Shown: positions 44,028 to 55,769, counted from the stretch's first letter. The stretch: DNA of 64,000 nt from Eubacterium sp. An11 (GCF_002161065.1 NZ_NFLV01000001.1:62001-126000), one strand, 5' to 3'. Notes: generated by a model from the letters alone, not told the origin. Numbers and translations are program-made.

Positions 44028-45665
44028 ATGTCAGACAGCCATACGAGGGATAAAAACATACGCAGAGGGGTAAGCTTTATGCTGATGGCAGTGTTTGCGC
44101 TGTGCCTGTTATTGCCCGTAAAGGGAGAGGCAAAGGTGCGGGCACCGAAAATGCAGTGTCATGCCTATGCGGTGATGGATGCGGGCTCGGGAGAGATCCT
44201 TTTCGGGCAGGACGAAAATAAAATGATTTATCCCGCCAGTACGGCAAAACTGATGACAGCCATTGTCTGTGTGGAGAATGGCAATGTCAATAAAAAGATT
44301 AAAACCAGATCAGAAATTGTCAATGGGACCACGTACGGCACCTATTGTCTTGGTCTGCCGTCGGGCGTGAAGTTTACGTTTAATGATCTGCTGAGTATGT
44401 GCCTGGTTGCTTCTGCCGCCGACGCGACAGATTCCCTGGCGGCCGGTGTGTTTGGTTCCAAGGAAGCCTGTGTGGAGGCCATGAACGCCAAATGTGCGGA
44501 GATGGGACTCACCCAGACCAGTTTTGACAATCCGGTGGGGTCCGATATCGGAGCCGGATTTTACGAGACCTATTCCACCGCGGCGGAGATGGCGGAAATC
44601 TGCCGGTATGCCATGACCATTCCGATCATCCGGACTGCCGTGGCCAAATCTCATTATGATAGCAGCAACGGATTGGTCAGCTGCAATACCACCAACTGGT
44701 TTTTAAGAGGATTGTCCTCCTATGACGAAGATGAGTATACGGTCATCGGCTCCAAATCCGGAACCACCAATGCGGCCGGCGATGTGTTCATCGCCACAGC
44801 GGTGGATGACGAGGGCCATGAGGTTATCTGCGCTTACTTTGGAAATGTGAGCAAAGCGAGTACATTTTCTTCCATACGGAAACTGTTTGACTATACATTT
44901 AAAAAGTATAAAAACGGAAAGCTGCAGCTGACCTCCGGCAATTACGATGTGAGATGTTCGGAGGATCTGGGCGATGTTTACAACGAGTATGCCGCGCTCA
45001 ATTGTTTTCCATCCGGCAAAGACGGTCTGTATCATCCGCAGAAGGCTGTCACGAGAACAGAGCTTGCGAAAATGTTCCGGGGTGTGGATAATTTGAGCGG
45101 CAACGCGGTTCTGGATGTATTTGAAAAAGGAAACAGCAAGGGCACCGTGACTGTAAGCCGTCTGGCTTCCCTGATCCAGGAGCTGTATCCGGAGCATCTG
45201 ACAGAAGAGGAAGTGGAGGAGACATTAAGCGGCTGCACCAATGCGGAGGAGCTCACAGAGGAAGAGAAGGAGGCCTACGCACTTTTCCTTCAGAATGGAT
45301 TGTCTTCCGATGATTCCTGCCGGAACGCAAAGCAGATCCTCACCAGAAAACAGGCGCTGCTCATTGCCGACAGATTGTCCGATTATCAGGTGCGCTACTA
45401 TGCGTCTCATCCGGAATTTCTGACCGGTGACGCACAGCCGGCAGAAGCGGAAGGTGCGGCGGCTGGTAATGTATCCACGGAAGGTGCCGCCGGAGAGACT
45501 TCCGCAGCCGATAATGCGGCGGCTGGCACATCCGAGGGAACCGGAACGCAGGGCGTGTATCCGGCGCTGTCCTGCGGAAACATGGACGCCCTGGCAGGAT
45601 TTAATAAAAAGTGGATGGAATATCTGACTGATCAGATTATCCGGACAGCAGAGGAAGGAGCCTGA
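44028..45665 (+). CDS. D-alanyl-D-alanine carboxypeptidase (PBP5-like) with C-terminal SLH-like region
   Basis: This exported penicillin-binding protein should trim D-Ala from peptidoglycan stem peptides. The 545-residue precursor has a signal region ending near GEAKVRA. The catalytic Ser-Lys tetrad is YPASTAKLMTA (about residue 73). The second motif reads SAADATDS instead of the usual SxN, and the third is KSGTTNAAG in place of KTG. After the PBP5-like domain there are acidic segments with an SLH-like look (LYHPQKAVTRTELAKMF, NAKQILTRKQALLIADRL). The C-terminus is Ala/Gly/Glu-rich. Start at 44028 chosen over 44022 because of spacing to AGGAGG. Confidence 0.87.
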   Translation: MSDSHTRDKNIRRGVSFMLMAVFALCLLLPVKGEAKVRAPKMQCHAYAVMDAGSGEILFGQDENKMIYPASTAKLMTAIVCVENGNVNKKIKTRSEIVNGTTYGTYCLGLPSGVKFTFNDLLSMCLVASAADATDSLAAGVFGSKEACVEAMNAKCAEMGLTQTSFDNPVGSDIGAGFYETYSTAAEMAEICRYAMTIPIIRTAVAKSHYDSSNGLVSCNTTNWFLRGLSSYDEDEYTVIGSKSGTTNAAGDVFIATAVDDEGHEVICAYFGNVSKASTFSSIRKLFDYTFKKYKNGKLQLTSGNYDVRCSEDLGDVYNEYAALNCFPSGKDGLYHPQKAVTRTELAKMFRGVDNLSGNAVLDVFEKGNSKGTVTVSRLASLIQELYPEHLTEEEVEETLSGCTNAEELTEEEKEAYALFLQNGLSSDDSCRNAKQILTRKQALLIADRLSDYQVRYYASHPEFLTGDAQPAEAEGAAAGNVSTEGAAGETSAADNAAAGTSEGTGTQGVYPALSCGNMDALAGFNKKWMEYLTDQIIRTAEEGA

Positions 45666-45670
45666 GTATT

Positions 45671-45865
45671 ATGGGAAGAAAGTTATATAAATCAGAAACA
45701 GACAGAAAGATTCTCGGCGTGTGCGGAGGAATCGCGGATTATTTCGGCATCGATTCCACTATCGTCCGCCTGATTCTCGTCTTTATCACTCTCTGGGGAT
45801 TTGTTCCGGGAATCCTTATCTATATCATCGCGGCCTTTGTGATGCCCGATGAGCCGGTGCGTTAG
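45671..45865 (+). CDS. PspC domain protein
   Basis: This 64-residue protein consists of a PspC domain: LYKSETDRKILGVCGGIADY then a hydrophobic helix (LILVFITLWGFVPGILIYIIAAFVMP). Such proteins sit in the inner membrane and, in enterobacteria, act in envelope stress. Here it follows the D,D-carboxypeptidase by only five bases. Confidence 0.9.
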   Translation: MGRKLYKSETDRKILGVCGGIADYFGIDSTIVRLILVFITLWGFVPGILIYIIAAFVMPDEPVR

Positions 45866-45896
45866 AGCCGGGGATATCAATTTACAGTGAACAAAA

Positions 45897-45974
45897 TAAA
45901 ACCGTCACAAACGGAAGAATATCCATGCCGTTGGAAGGCAGTGGATACCGCTCCTTGTTTGTGGCGGTTTTTAT
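45897..45974 (+). terminator. terminator after the PspC gene
   Basis: A long imperfect hairpin pairs AACCG-CACAAACGGA with TCC-TTGTTTGTG-CGGTT, with an inner TATCCA/TGGATA stem, followed by TTTT. Confidence 0.8.
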
Positions 45975-46020
45975 TGTAATGCTGTGATTTGATTATGCTG
46001 CTGACGCTGCGATCACAGCC

Positions 46021-46815
46021 TTATCCGATGGTATACCATGGTTCCTGTCTGGTATCACACAGCGGACGAAGCAGCCGGTCACGAAGCGCTTCCAGAGGCT
46101 TTTCTGTGAAAGACTTGGCCTGGGCCGGGCAGATGCGGATGCAGGCACCGCAGCGGATGCAGATATCATTGTTGATATCCCGCGGATTGCTGTCGCTGAT
46201 GGCCTTCATCGGACAGACGCCGGCGCAGAGCATACAGTAGATACAGTACTCATTGGTCTCCACATTGAACGGGAACTGGGTCATCGGCGGTTTCTCATAC
46301 GGATAGTTACCTGGAATATCCAGCTTTTTCATATCGTAGATCACAGCGAGGCGCAGACGCTCTTTGATCTTATCGCCAAACTCCTTCACTACGGCCATAT
46401 CCTTCTCATCCGGACGGCCGCTGGCCAGATCACTTAAATAAGTATGCTGGCAGACAAAAGAAGCGGCTGCCACAGGAACAAATCCTTTGCTGCCAAGCTC
46501 CTTGTAAAGCTCCATCAGCGCGTCATCGACAGCCCTGTTACCGTAAGTCACCACCAGCACCACCGGCGTGCTGATGCCGCGGAACCGGCTTAAGCACTCG
46601 CTCACCGGAGTCGGGATCCGTCCACCGTAAACCGGGACGCCGATGATCAGCAGATGATTTTCCGTAAACCGAAAATGATTCTGACGCATATCATAGTCGG
46701 TAAGATTGATGTTCTCCACCGGATAATCCTTAAAAGACTCCCCGATACCGGTGACCACCTTTTTGGTGGTGTCCCCCGGGCTGAAATAAGCGCAGTATAC
46801 TTTTGATATCTTCAC
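46021..46815 (-). CDS. EFR1-type flavodoxin/ferredoxin fusion protein
   Basis: This 264-residue cytosolic electron carrier is a fusion. The N-terminal flavodoxin-like half (about 1-150) has YFSPGDTTKKVV, GVPVYGGRIPTPVSECL and TYGNRAVDDAL. The C-terminal ferredoxin part has two 4Fe-4S motifs, CIYCMLCAGVCP and CIRCGACIRICP. The GTG at 46815 follows GGAGG; the upstream ATG at 46830 overlaps that site. No dedicated partner enzyme lies next to it. Confidence 0.9.
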   Translation of the reverse strand: MKISKVYCAYFSPGDTTKKVVTGIGESFKDYPVENINLTDYDMRQNHFRFTENHLLIIGVPVYGGRIPTPVSECLSRFRGISTPVVLVVTYGNRAVDDALMELYKELGSKGFVPVAAASFVCQHTYLSDLASGRPDEKDMAVVKEFGDKIKERLRLAVIYDMKKLDIPGNYPYEKPPMTQFPFNVETNEYCIYCMLCAGVCPMKAISDSNPRDINNDICIRCGACIRICPAQAKSFTEKPLEALRDRLLRPLCDTRQEPWYTIG

Positions 46816-46943
46816 AATAAATCCTCCCATCGTTTCAATTTGTAAATGTATCGTTTGCTGTCACAATTTCTTATATTATAAAACGATTGGCGGAGAGATT
46901 CAATGAAAGAGTTGAGATTTCCGGGAATATAGGAAAAAAGGGG

Positions 46944-47066
46944 ATTGTAAAGGTGGTAACAAGACGATTCTATCAGTCCTCCTTCACAGCTCGCGGTCGA
47001 AAGCCGTATGTGTCCAAAATGTCATTTGTCTATTGAAAAATCGCTTTGTTCCACCTTTACAAATAT
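46944..47066. repeat. inverted repeat flanking an intergenic segment
   Basis: TTGTAAAGGTGG (46945-46956) and CCACCTTTACAA (47051-47062) form a 12-bp perfect inverted repeat about 95 bases apart. Sequence between has no long open frame. It could be ends of a small mobile or decayed element; no target duplication is obvious. Confidence 0.5.
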
Positions 47067-47401
47067 CCTGTGCTACGCTGGCAAAACAGCAGGTTATGGC
47101 TACAGACGAATCAGCGGATACCAAAATTTACGGTCGTGTCTGTCTGGCATGAACCTGCAGAGTAAGCCACACAGGTAGCTCTTGTGTCGATTTGAACCAG
47201 GATATTTTGTCATGATCCGGATGATCCAGAAGTCAGGGATTTGCGGCATGATGGGATGATTATAGAAAAACGTATCGGGGAAGATCGACGACTGTGAGTG
47301 CAGGCGTATTGTGACAGTTCCAAAGAGGAGCTGGTTACCAGCCTGCTGAAGTGGAGGAGGAGACTTCCCCGACTGCGTTTTTCTATGATAAATATAAAGC
47401 C
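47066..47401. other. gene-poor intergenic stretch, possibly decayed coding sequence
   Basis: The roughly 800-base gap 46816-47619 carries no gene I can support. This part reads as fragments in several frames broken by stops (for example SGYQNLRSCLSGMNLQSK and TSPTAFFYDKYKAANP). These could be remnants of a lost gene or chance, and I cannot name a source family. Confidence 0.35.
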
Positions 47402-47507
47402 GCAAATCCCGTCTCTTTATTCACACCCGGATAAATGCAAATCCCGTCTTCTTTATACACATCCGGATAAATGCAAATCCCGTCTCTTTATCCACATCCG
47501 GATAAAT
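47402..47507 (+). repeat. tandem direct repeat, three 35/36-bp units
   Basis: Three units (47402-47436, 47437-47472, 47473-47507) each begin GCAAATCCCGTCT and end CCGGATAAAT; a broken fourth begins at 47508. Each unit contains a dyad TTTATnC-ACAyCC-GGATAAA, perfect in unit three. No spacer differs, so it is not CRISPR. It ends about 110 bases before the HsdS-like gene. Confidence 0.85.
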
Positions 47508-47619
47508 GCAAAGCTCGGGGTTTCAAATCGTTTCAAATGGATTATCTTTTTTAGTATTGCCTGAATCAAAAAAAGAAGTTATAATGAAAAATAACATGTG
47601 AAAGAGGGGTAAATGTCAA

Positions 47620-48213
47620 GTGGAACTTCTGCTGGAACAAATCAGTCAGATTACCCATGGTGTGGTGCTTAACCGTATAAAGCCTAAGGTACAGAGCGAA
47701 GGAATCGAATATCCCATTCTATCCATCAGCCAGCTTCTGGATGAGGAGAACGGTATTACGGATTATGAGGTTCCTTCTGTTTTTGTGGACAAAAAAAAGG
47801 TGGATCACCTGAATCTGGCAAAGGAGCATAGTATCGTCATCGGTCTGACTTCCTTTCACCGGGCGGCGGTTCTGGAAAAACAGCATGAAGGAAAGATCAT
47901 CCCCTCCAATTTTGTGTCCATAGAATTTCGGGACGGAATCATGGACCCCTATTATTTTGCCTGGTATTTTAATGAACATCCGGAGATCAAGCTGCAGAGG
48001 GATATCGCCATACAGGGGAATTCCTCGGTGAAAGTGCTGTCCATCCATATGATCCGGCAGCTGATGATCGAGTGTCCGGATCTTGCCACACAGATGTCCA
48101 TCGGCAAGCTTTATTACTATCAGAAAAGAAAACAGCTGCTTCTCATGGAGAGAATGAAACTGGAAAAATCCGTTCTCTCCGAGGAGATGATGCAGTATCT
48201 GAAGAAACTTTGA
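47620..48213 (+). CDS. half-size HsdS-like specificity protein
   Basis: This 197-residue protein resembles one target-recognition domain plus coiled coil of type I restriction specificity subunits. The TRD part has YPILSISQLLDEENGI and the characteristic SIVIGLTS...KIIPSNFVSIEF, DPYYFAWYFNEHPEIK and QGNSSVKVLSIHMIRQLMI; the C-terminal coiled coil is DLATQMSIGKLYYYQKRKQL. Normal HsdS has two TRDs and about 400 residues, so this would need to dimerise. GTG start after GAGGGG at 47604-47609. It is followed 14 bases later by an HsdM-like gene; no HsdR is nearby. Confidence 0.8.
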   Translation: MELLLEQISQITHGVVLNRIKPKVQSEGIEYPILSISQLLDEENGITDYEVPSVFVDKKKVDHLNLAKEHSIVIGLTSFHRAAVLEKQHEGKIIPSNFVSIEFRDGIMDPYYFAWYFNEHPEIKLQRDIAIQGNSSVKVLSIHMIRQLMIECPDLATQMSIGKLYYYQKRKQLLLMERMKLEKSVLSEEMMQYLKKL

Positions 48214-48227
48214 GAAGGTGAGAAGGA

Positions 48228-49595
48228 ATGGATGAAAAACAATTGCATTATGAGTTCATGTCGATTCCAGGGGAGAGCCATCCCGGTCTGACCTTTGAGG
48301 AATACAGGGATACCTGTGTGTTTCTTTTATTTTATCATTATTTATGCCTGCGTTTTGATGAAAGGCTGGACGACGCTTACAAGCTGGATGCCATGGTCCG
48401 TATGGCGGTTCGGGGAAAGCTGCAGCTGCCGTCTTTTTTACGGTTTATTGAGGATGCCTCTCCGTTCATTCATCTGGCCGGCGGAGATTTTCAGCTGACA
48501 GATTTTTCTTTTTACAGGAATCTGACCAGAATGCAGTCCACAGAGAAACAGAAAAGTTACGCGAGATTTGTCCGAAAGATGATAAAAAAGATGAATCTCT
48601 GGGGCAGCGGGGAGCTGCTTCTGGAAAAATATCCGGTCTTTTTTGAAGAACTTCTGCAGGCGTTTGCAGGCATGAAAAAGGAGACTGCCATTTCCAGCGA
48701 GGTGCTGCGGCTGTACCGACTGTTTTTTTCAAAAGGCGATGAGAAGATCCGTCGTGTCTTTGTGCCGGAATTTACGTATGGAACCTTGTACCGCTGTATG
48801 TCGGAGAATCCTGCGAAGCTGGACATTTCCGGCTATGACAGTCATGAGGGATACCGGGAGATTTTGAAGATCCTGGGTTATATGAAAGGAGTGCCGGAAG
48901 GTTCACTCCATGTCTATGACCGGAGAGAATGGGAAGAGGAAAGCGAAGATACGGAGAAGTTTGACGCCATCGGCATTTACATGCCGGAAGGGGCGGAAGC
49001 AGGAAGCGTCATGGCAAAGAACAGGAAGTCCAGAAAATTGATGGAGAAGATTGGTCCCATTTCCAAGGGGGAGCTTCCGTTTCTCTTATCAGCGTTTTCC
49101 ATGTTGAAGGAAGACGGCGTGCTGGCGGCTATTCTGCCGGGAGCCCTTCTTTACCGGGAGGGCAAGGAATCCCAGCTGCGCCGGTTTCTTGTCAGCGAGA
49201 AAAATGGTCTTGATCTGGTGATGCTTCTGCCGGACCATATTTTACAGACGGCAGGCCAAAAAGAAGTGCTTTTGCTGCTGCGGAAGAATCGTCCGGGGAG
49301 AGATGTCATGTTTTTTGACTGTTCTGAGGTGGAAAGTTTTGAATCAGAACAGTTAAATGCCATTGGGATCGCCTGGAAGGAGCGGAAGACCGTTCCGGGG
49401 TTTTGCAGCCGGGTGGAGCAGATGGAACTGGAGCAGAATGACTTTAATCTGAACCTTCCCCGTTACATCGTGAAGACGGTGAAGGTGGCTAAAGTAGATA
49501 TTGACGCCCGGAAAAAGCGTATCGCGGAAATTGACAGGGAACTGGAAGAAATCGAAGAACGGATTGCCATGTATAAAAGAGATCTGGAATTGTAA
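48228..49595 (+). CDS. HsdM-like protein without recognisable methyltransferase motifs
   Basis: This 455-residue protein follows the HsdM plan: N-terminal helical domain (LTFEEYRDTCVFLLFYHYL), central Rossmann-like part, then FNLNLPRYIVKT near residue 406 and a C-terminal coiled coil (IAEIDRELEEIEERI) that in HsdM contacts HsdS. However the SAM motif expected after VFVPEFTYG (about residue 178) reads ISGYDSHEGY in place of DPACGSGG, and the catalytic NPPF position (about 249) reads IYMPEGAE. Downstream fold segments (LLSAFSMLKEDGVLAAILP, LLRKNRPGRDVMFFDCSE) are kept. It is therefore likely inactive as a methylase but still able to bind the HsdS-like partner. Alternatively it uses a different cofactor. 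Confidence 0.8.
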   Translation: MDEKQLHYEFMSIPGESHPGLTFEEYRDTCVFLLFYHYLCLRFDERLDDAYKLDAMVRMAVRGKLQLPSFLRFIEDASPFIHLAGGDFQLTDFSFYRNLTRMQSTEKQKSYARFVRKMIKKMNLWGSGELLLEKYPVFFEELLQAFAGMKKETAISSEVLRLYRLFFSKGDEKIRRVFVPEFTYGTLYRCMSENPAKLDISGYDSHEGYREILKILGYMKGVPEGSLHVYDRREWEEESEDTEKFDAIGIYMPEGAEAGSVMAKNRKSRKLMEKIGPISKGELPFLLSAFSMLKEDGVLAAILPGALLYREGKESQLRRFLVSEKNGLDLVMLLPDHILQTAGQKEVLLLLRKNRPGRDVMFFDCSEVESFESEQLNAIGIAWKERKTVPGFCSRVEQMELEQNDFNLNLPRYIVKTVKVAKVDIDARKKRIAEIDRELEEIEERIAMYKRDLEL

Positions 49596-49659
49596 AACGA
49601 TACATGCGGGAATGATAGAAAATGTGTCGGCAAGACAGAAGGAATGGAGAATATTTTTT

Positions 49660-50460
49660 ATGAAAAAGTGGAAATTAGGAGCACTGCTTCTGACGGCAGC
49701 TCTGCTGGCGGCCGGTTGTTCAAAGGCAGAGAAACAGGAGACGGCACCGGAACCGGAACAGCCGGATTATTATGTGGGTGTGGAGGCAGATAATGCGCCA
49801 TATTATTCGACAGATGAGAATGGGACCGTATCAGGATTTTATGTGGATCTGATGAATACGCTGTCAGAACGCGGAGGATTTACCTATGAATTTAAGACCA
49901 TGAGTCCGGCAGAATATAAGGCAGCTGGCGCTGATCCAACAGACGAGAACAACGGAACGTCAAGTCAGCCCGGCCATCTCTTCCTGGGAACGATGGAACC
50001 GGAGGCTGGAGACACCTCCACGTATGCCCGGTCGGAACCGGTGTATGAGACCGGCCTTTGCCTGCTGGTGAAAAAAGGACAAGGTATCCGCAAAATGAAG
50101 AATCTGCGAAGTGTGAGCATCGCTGCCAGGGCGGAGACGGAGGAAGCGGTCTTTGCCGATGATCTGGCAGCCAGCTATGATGCGGAGACCATCGTCTTTC
50201 AGGATGCGGCCAATGTGATCTCTGATGTGTCTCAGGGATATTCCGGGGCGATGGTTCTTGATCAGGAAAAGGCATCACTGGTCTTACAGCAGGACAAAAC
50301 GCTGAAGCTTATGACCACCAGTGAGAAGTATTTCAGTGTTCACCGCTTTACGGCTGCGGCAGCGGAAGGAATTCCGGAGACTTTTTCCAGCGCTTTGGAG
50401 GAAATCCGTGCAGACGGGACTTTAAATGCTCTTTTGCAGCAGTACGGACTGGGCGCGTAA
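49660..50460 (+). CDS. lipoprotein, family 3 extracellular solute-binding protein
   Basis: This 266-residue lipoprotein has a lipobox LLAAGC (Cys about residue 20). The mature part resembles SBP_bac_3 amino-acid-binding proteins: YYVGVEADNAPYYSTDENG, VSGFYVDLMNTLSERG, and FSSALEEIRADGTLNALLQQ at the end. No permease or ATPase gene is adjacent, so it may be a stand-alone receptor or serve a distant transporter. GGAG lies upstream of the ATG at 49660. It follows the HsdM-like gene by about 65 bases. Confidence 0.82.
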   Translation: MKKWKLGALLLTAALLAAGCSKAEKQETAPEPEQPDYYVGVEADNAPYYSTDENGTVSGFYVDLMNTLSERGGFTYEFKTMSPAEYKAAGADPTDENNGTSSQPGHLFLGTMEPEAGDTSTYARSEPVYETGLCLLVKKGQGIRKMKNLRSVSIAARAETEEAVFADDLAASYDAETIVFQDAANVISDVSQGYSGAMVLDQEKASLVLQQDKTLKLMTTSEKYFSVHRFTAAAAEGIPETFSSALEEIRADGTLNALLQQYGLGA

Positions 50461-50546
50461 GAAATGCATAGAACATCCGGAAAGGCCGTAATACAAAATA
50501 ATATCACATATAAGAATACAGATAAGATAAGAATACAGATTAAAAA

Positions 50547-50602
50547 GGATGTATTCCCGGGACAGCTGCCTGCCTTCCCGGGGATACATCCTTTTGTTTT
50601 TT
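50547..50602. terminator. bidirectional terminator between solute-binding protein and HAD gene
   Basis: A 15-bp stem, GGATGTATTCCCGGG with CCCGGGGATACATCC, is flanked by AAAAA on the left and TTTTGTTTTTT on the right. Confidence 0.9.
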
Positions 50603-50654
50603 CTGTATGGATCTCTGAGAGTGATCATTTGCGTCAGTCTGTGATTCTCATATG

Positions 50655-51461
50655 CTAGAGGAGACCGTGATTTTTGCAATAATAATAAATACCGTCGTCT
50701 GATACATTTCCACAGACAGCATCCGCGGCAGCCTTTACGTCGTCCGTCGCGTTTCCCATGGCAACGCCGGTGCCGACGGTCTGCAGCATTTCAATATCGT
50801 TGCCGCCGTCGCCAAAGGCGATGGCCTGCTCATTTTTAATGTGGAAATAGTCCAGAACTTTTTGTACACCCACGCCTTTGCTGCCGTCAGTGGGGATAAT
50901 GTCCACGGCCCGGGGCCACCAGGAAGTGATTTTGGCTCCGGTCACGCCTTTTAGTAATTGTGCGTGTTCCTCTTTCCGGCTGCCCAGCATCAGCTGGTAA
51001 ACGGTGCTGTTCATGAGATCCTCAAAATCATCAGCCACCGTGATCGTTTGCTTTGAGATGGCATAATAGTCGGTGAGATCCGGGTCATTGCCATTGGAGG
51101 CGCTGCGTGCGGCGGTGGCCACGGAGACCGGCCGGCCGAGAGCTTTTGCGTTTTCTATAACACGACGGACGGCGGCGGGAGGGAGCGGGTTGCTGAAAAT
51201 GACTGCGTCTTTGGTAAAGCAGTAAGAAGCGTTGAAGGCCAGGCAGGCGTCGAATTCCACGCCGTCAAACTGCGGAATCTTATCTGGCGCTCTTCCTGTG
51301 GCGATGCAGATTTTGACACCGTTTTTTTGGAGTGCTCTCAGGGTATCCAGCATTTTTGGCGTGGCGACTTTGGTGTTGATGTCGACCAATGTCCCGTCAA
51401 CGTCAAAAAAAGCTATTTGGATATCGTTTGCTTTATGTATTTCTGTATTGCCTGAAGACAT
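50655..51461 (-). CDS. HAD-superfamily (Cof-type) phosphatase
   Basis: This 268-residue hydrolase of the Cof/IIB HAD group is likely a sugar-phosphate or nucleotide phosphatase in the cytosol. Motif I is AFFDVDGTLVD (residues 17-27), motif II CIATGRAP, motif III around DGSKGVGVQKVL, and motif IV FGDGGNDIEMLQTV. The cap of type C2B lies between residues 85 and 190. AGGAGA precedes the ATG. Substrate is unknown. Confidence 0.92.
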   Translation of the reverse strand: MSSGNTEIHKANDIQIAFFDVDGTLVDINTKVATPKMLDTLRALQKNGVKICIATGRAPDKIPQFDGVEFDACLAFNASYCFTKDAVIFSNPLPPAAVRRVIENAKALGRPVSVATAARSASNGNDPDLTDYYAISKQTITVADDFEDLMNSTVYQLMLGSRKEEHAQLLKGVTGAKITSWWPRAVDIIPTDGSKGVGVQKVLDYFHIKNEQAIAFGDGGNDIEMLQTVGTGVAMGNATDDVKAAADAVCGNVSDDGIYYYCKNHGLL

Positions 51462-51485
51462 GTTGATCTCTCCTGTTTCTGTATT

Positions 51486-51528
51486 TTCAGAGGATAGTAT
51501 CCCGAATATTCAGAGGACAGTATCCCGA
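51486..51528. repeat. short direct repeat upstream of the HAD gene
   Basis: Two copies of TTCAGAGGAyAGTATCCCGA (51486-51505 and 51509-51528) lie head to tail just upstream of the HAD gene on its 5' side. They may be a duplicated operator or a chance duplication. Confidence 0.6.
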
Positions 51529-51630
51529 GGCCCATTATAGCATAAACGTGGCTGAATAGGCACATAAAAATCGGCTATCCTATTTTCTGTAAACACAACA
51601 GGCGGCGCAGGGGCTGCAAAGGAGGTATTT

Positions 51631-52296
51631 ATGGATAATCAGGATAAAAAACTGCTGGAATTCGGAGAAGAACTTCTGACAGATCACGAGAGCGGACATC
51701 ACATTTTATTTTTATCAATTATCGGAGAAATTGAGGGGCATGAGCTGGCCGGCGACAGAACGAAAACCACAAAATATGAACATTTGCTGCCGCTTCTGGC
51801 CAAAGCGCAGGACAACAGAAATATTGACGGCATCCTGCTGCTGATCAACACGGTGGGCGGGGATTGTTCCTGTGGACTGGCGGCGGCGGAAATGATCGCG
51901 TCCATTGACAAACCGGTGATCTCTCTGATTATCGGGGACAGTCATTCCATTGGCGTCCCTCTTTCCGTGGCGCCGGACTACACTATGATCGCACCTACGG
52001 CCACCATGCTCATTCACCCGGTCCGTCTGAGCGGGACCGTCATCGGCGCTCCGCCAACGTTTGAGTATTTTAAACTGATCCAGGACAGGATCCTCGATTT
52101 CACTGCCGGACATTCCCGGGCGAAAAAAGAGGATTTGGAGGAGATGATGATGAAAAAAGGGATGATGGCAAAAGATCTTGGTACAATCCTGGTGGGAGAA
52201 CAGGCGGTGAAAGCCGGACTTGCCGATCAGGTGGGAGGAATTGCGGAGGCACTTTCCTGGCTGCATGACGCCATTTCTGAGAAAAAAGGTGAATAA
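51631..52296 (+). CDS. ClpP-family serine protease, TepA-like
   Basis: This 221-residue protein is of the ClpP/crotonase fold, close to TepA, the translocation-enhancing protease of Bacillus. The nucleophile Ser is in GDSHSIGVPLSVAPD and the His in MLIHPVRLSG; LLLINTVGGDCSCGLAAAEM gives the oxyanion region. There is no signal peptide, so it acts in the cytosol or at the membrane. GGAGG precedes the ATG. It is placed directly upstream of the FtsK/SpoIIIE gene, as in other Firmicutes. Confidence 0.88.
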   Translation: MDNQDKKLLEFGEELLTDHESGHHILFLSIIGEIEGHELAGDRTKTTKYEHLLPLLAKAQDNRNIDGILLLINTVGGDCSCGLAAAEMIASIDKPVISLIIGDSHSIGVPLSVAPDYTMIAPTATMLIHPVRLSGTVIGAPPTFEYFKLIQDRILDFTAGHSRAKKEDLEEMMMKKGMMAKDLGTILVGEQAVKAGLADQVGGIAEALSWLHDAISEKKGE

Positions 52297-52333
52297 AAAA
52301 CTGTTATTTTCATAAAAAACGCTCCTTTTTTTC

Positions 52334-52361
52334 TTGTATCATTTATGGTATTATCTATGAT
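52334..52361 (+). promoter_or_regulatory. candidate promoter of the FtsK/SpoIIIE gene
   Basis: TTGTAT (52334-52339) and TATGAT (52356-52361) are 16 bp apart, 35 bases before the start. Confidence 0.5.
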
Positions 52362-52395
52362 ATGATGACAGCAGATAATAAAAGGGAGTTAGAAA

Positions 52396-55614
<3,219 letters not shown>

Positions 55615-55679
55615 CAGAGTCCATGTTTCTTTGTGTGTGAGCCAAAAGGCGGTGAATGTGGATTATACCAGGAATTGCC

Positions 55680-55708
55680 TTTACGAATGGATAAAAGTGT
55701 TGTATCAT
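55680..55708 (+). promoter_or_regulatory. candidate promoter of folD-rimO-pgsA
   Basis: TTTACG (55680-55685) and TATCAT (55703-55708) at 17-bp spacing, followed by a small CCTGCC/GGCAGG hairpin in the leader. A THF riboswitch was looked for and not recognised. Confidence 0.4.
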
Positions 55709-55769
55709 AAAATATCCTGCCTGCACGGGCAGGCGGCGACGAAAATTCAGAACAGAAAGAGTGAAGAAT

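Noticed and set aside
47402-47507. CRISPR array
   Set aside because: Units are contiguous direct repeats with no variable spacers and no cas genes nearby.
47620-49595. Active type I restriction-modification system
   Set aside because: No HsdR, only one recognition domain in the HsdS-like protein, and SAM/catalytic motifs missing in the HsdM-like protein.
51543-51562. Remnant end of the structured element (GTGGCTGAATAGGCAC)
   Set aside because: Only about 12 bases resemble the element end, with no second arm; too short to claim.
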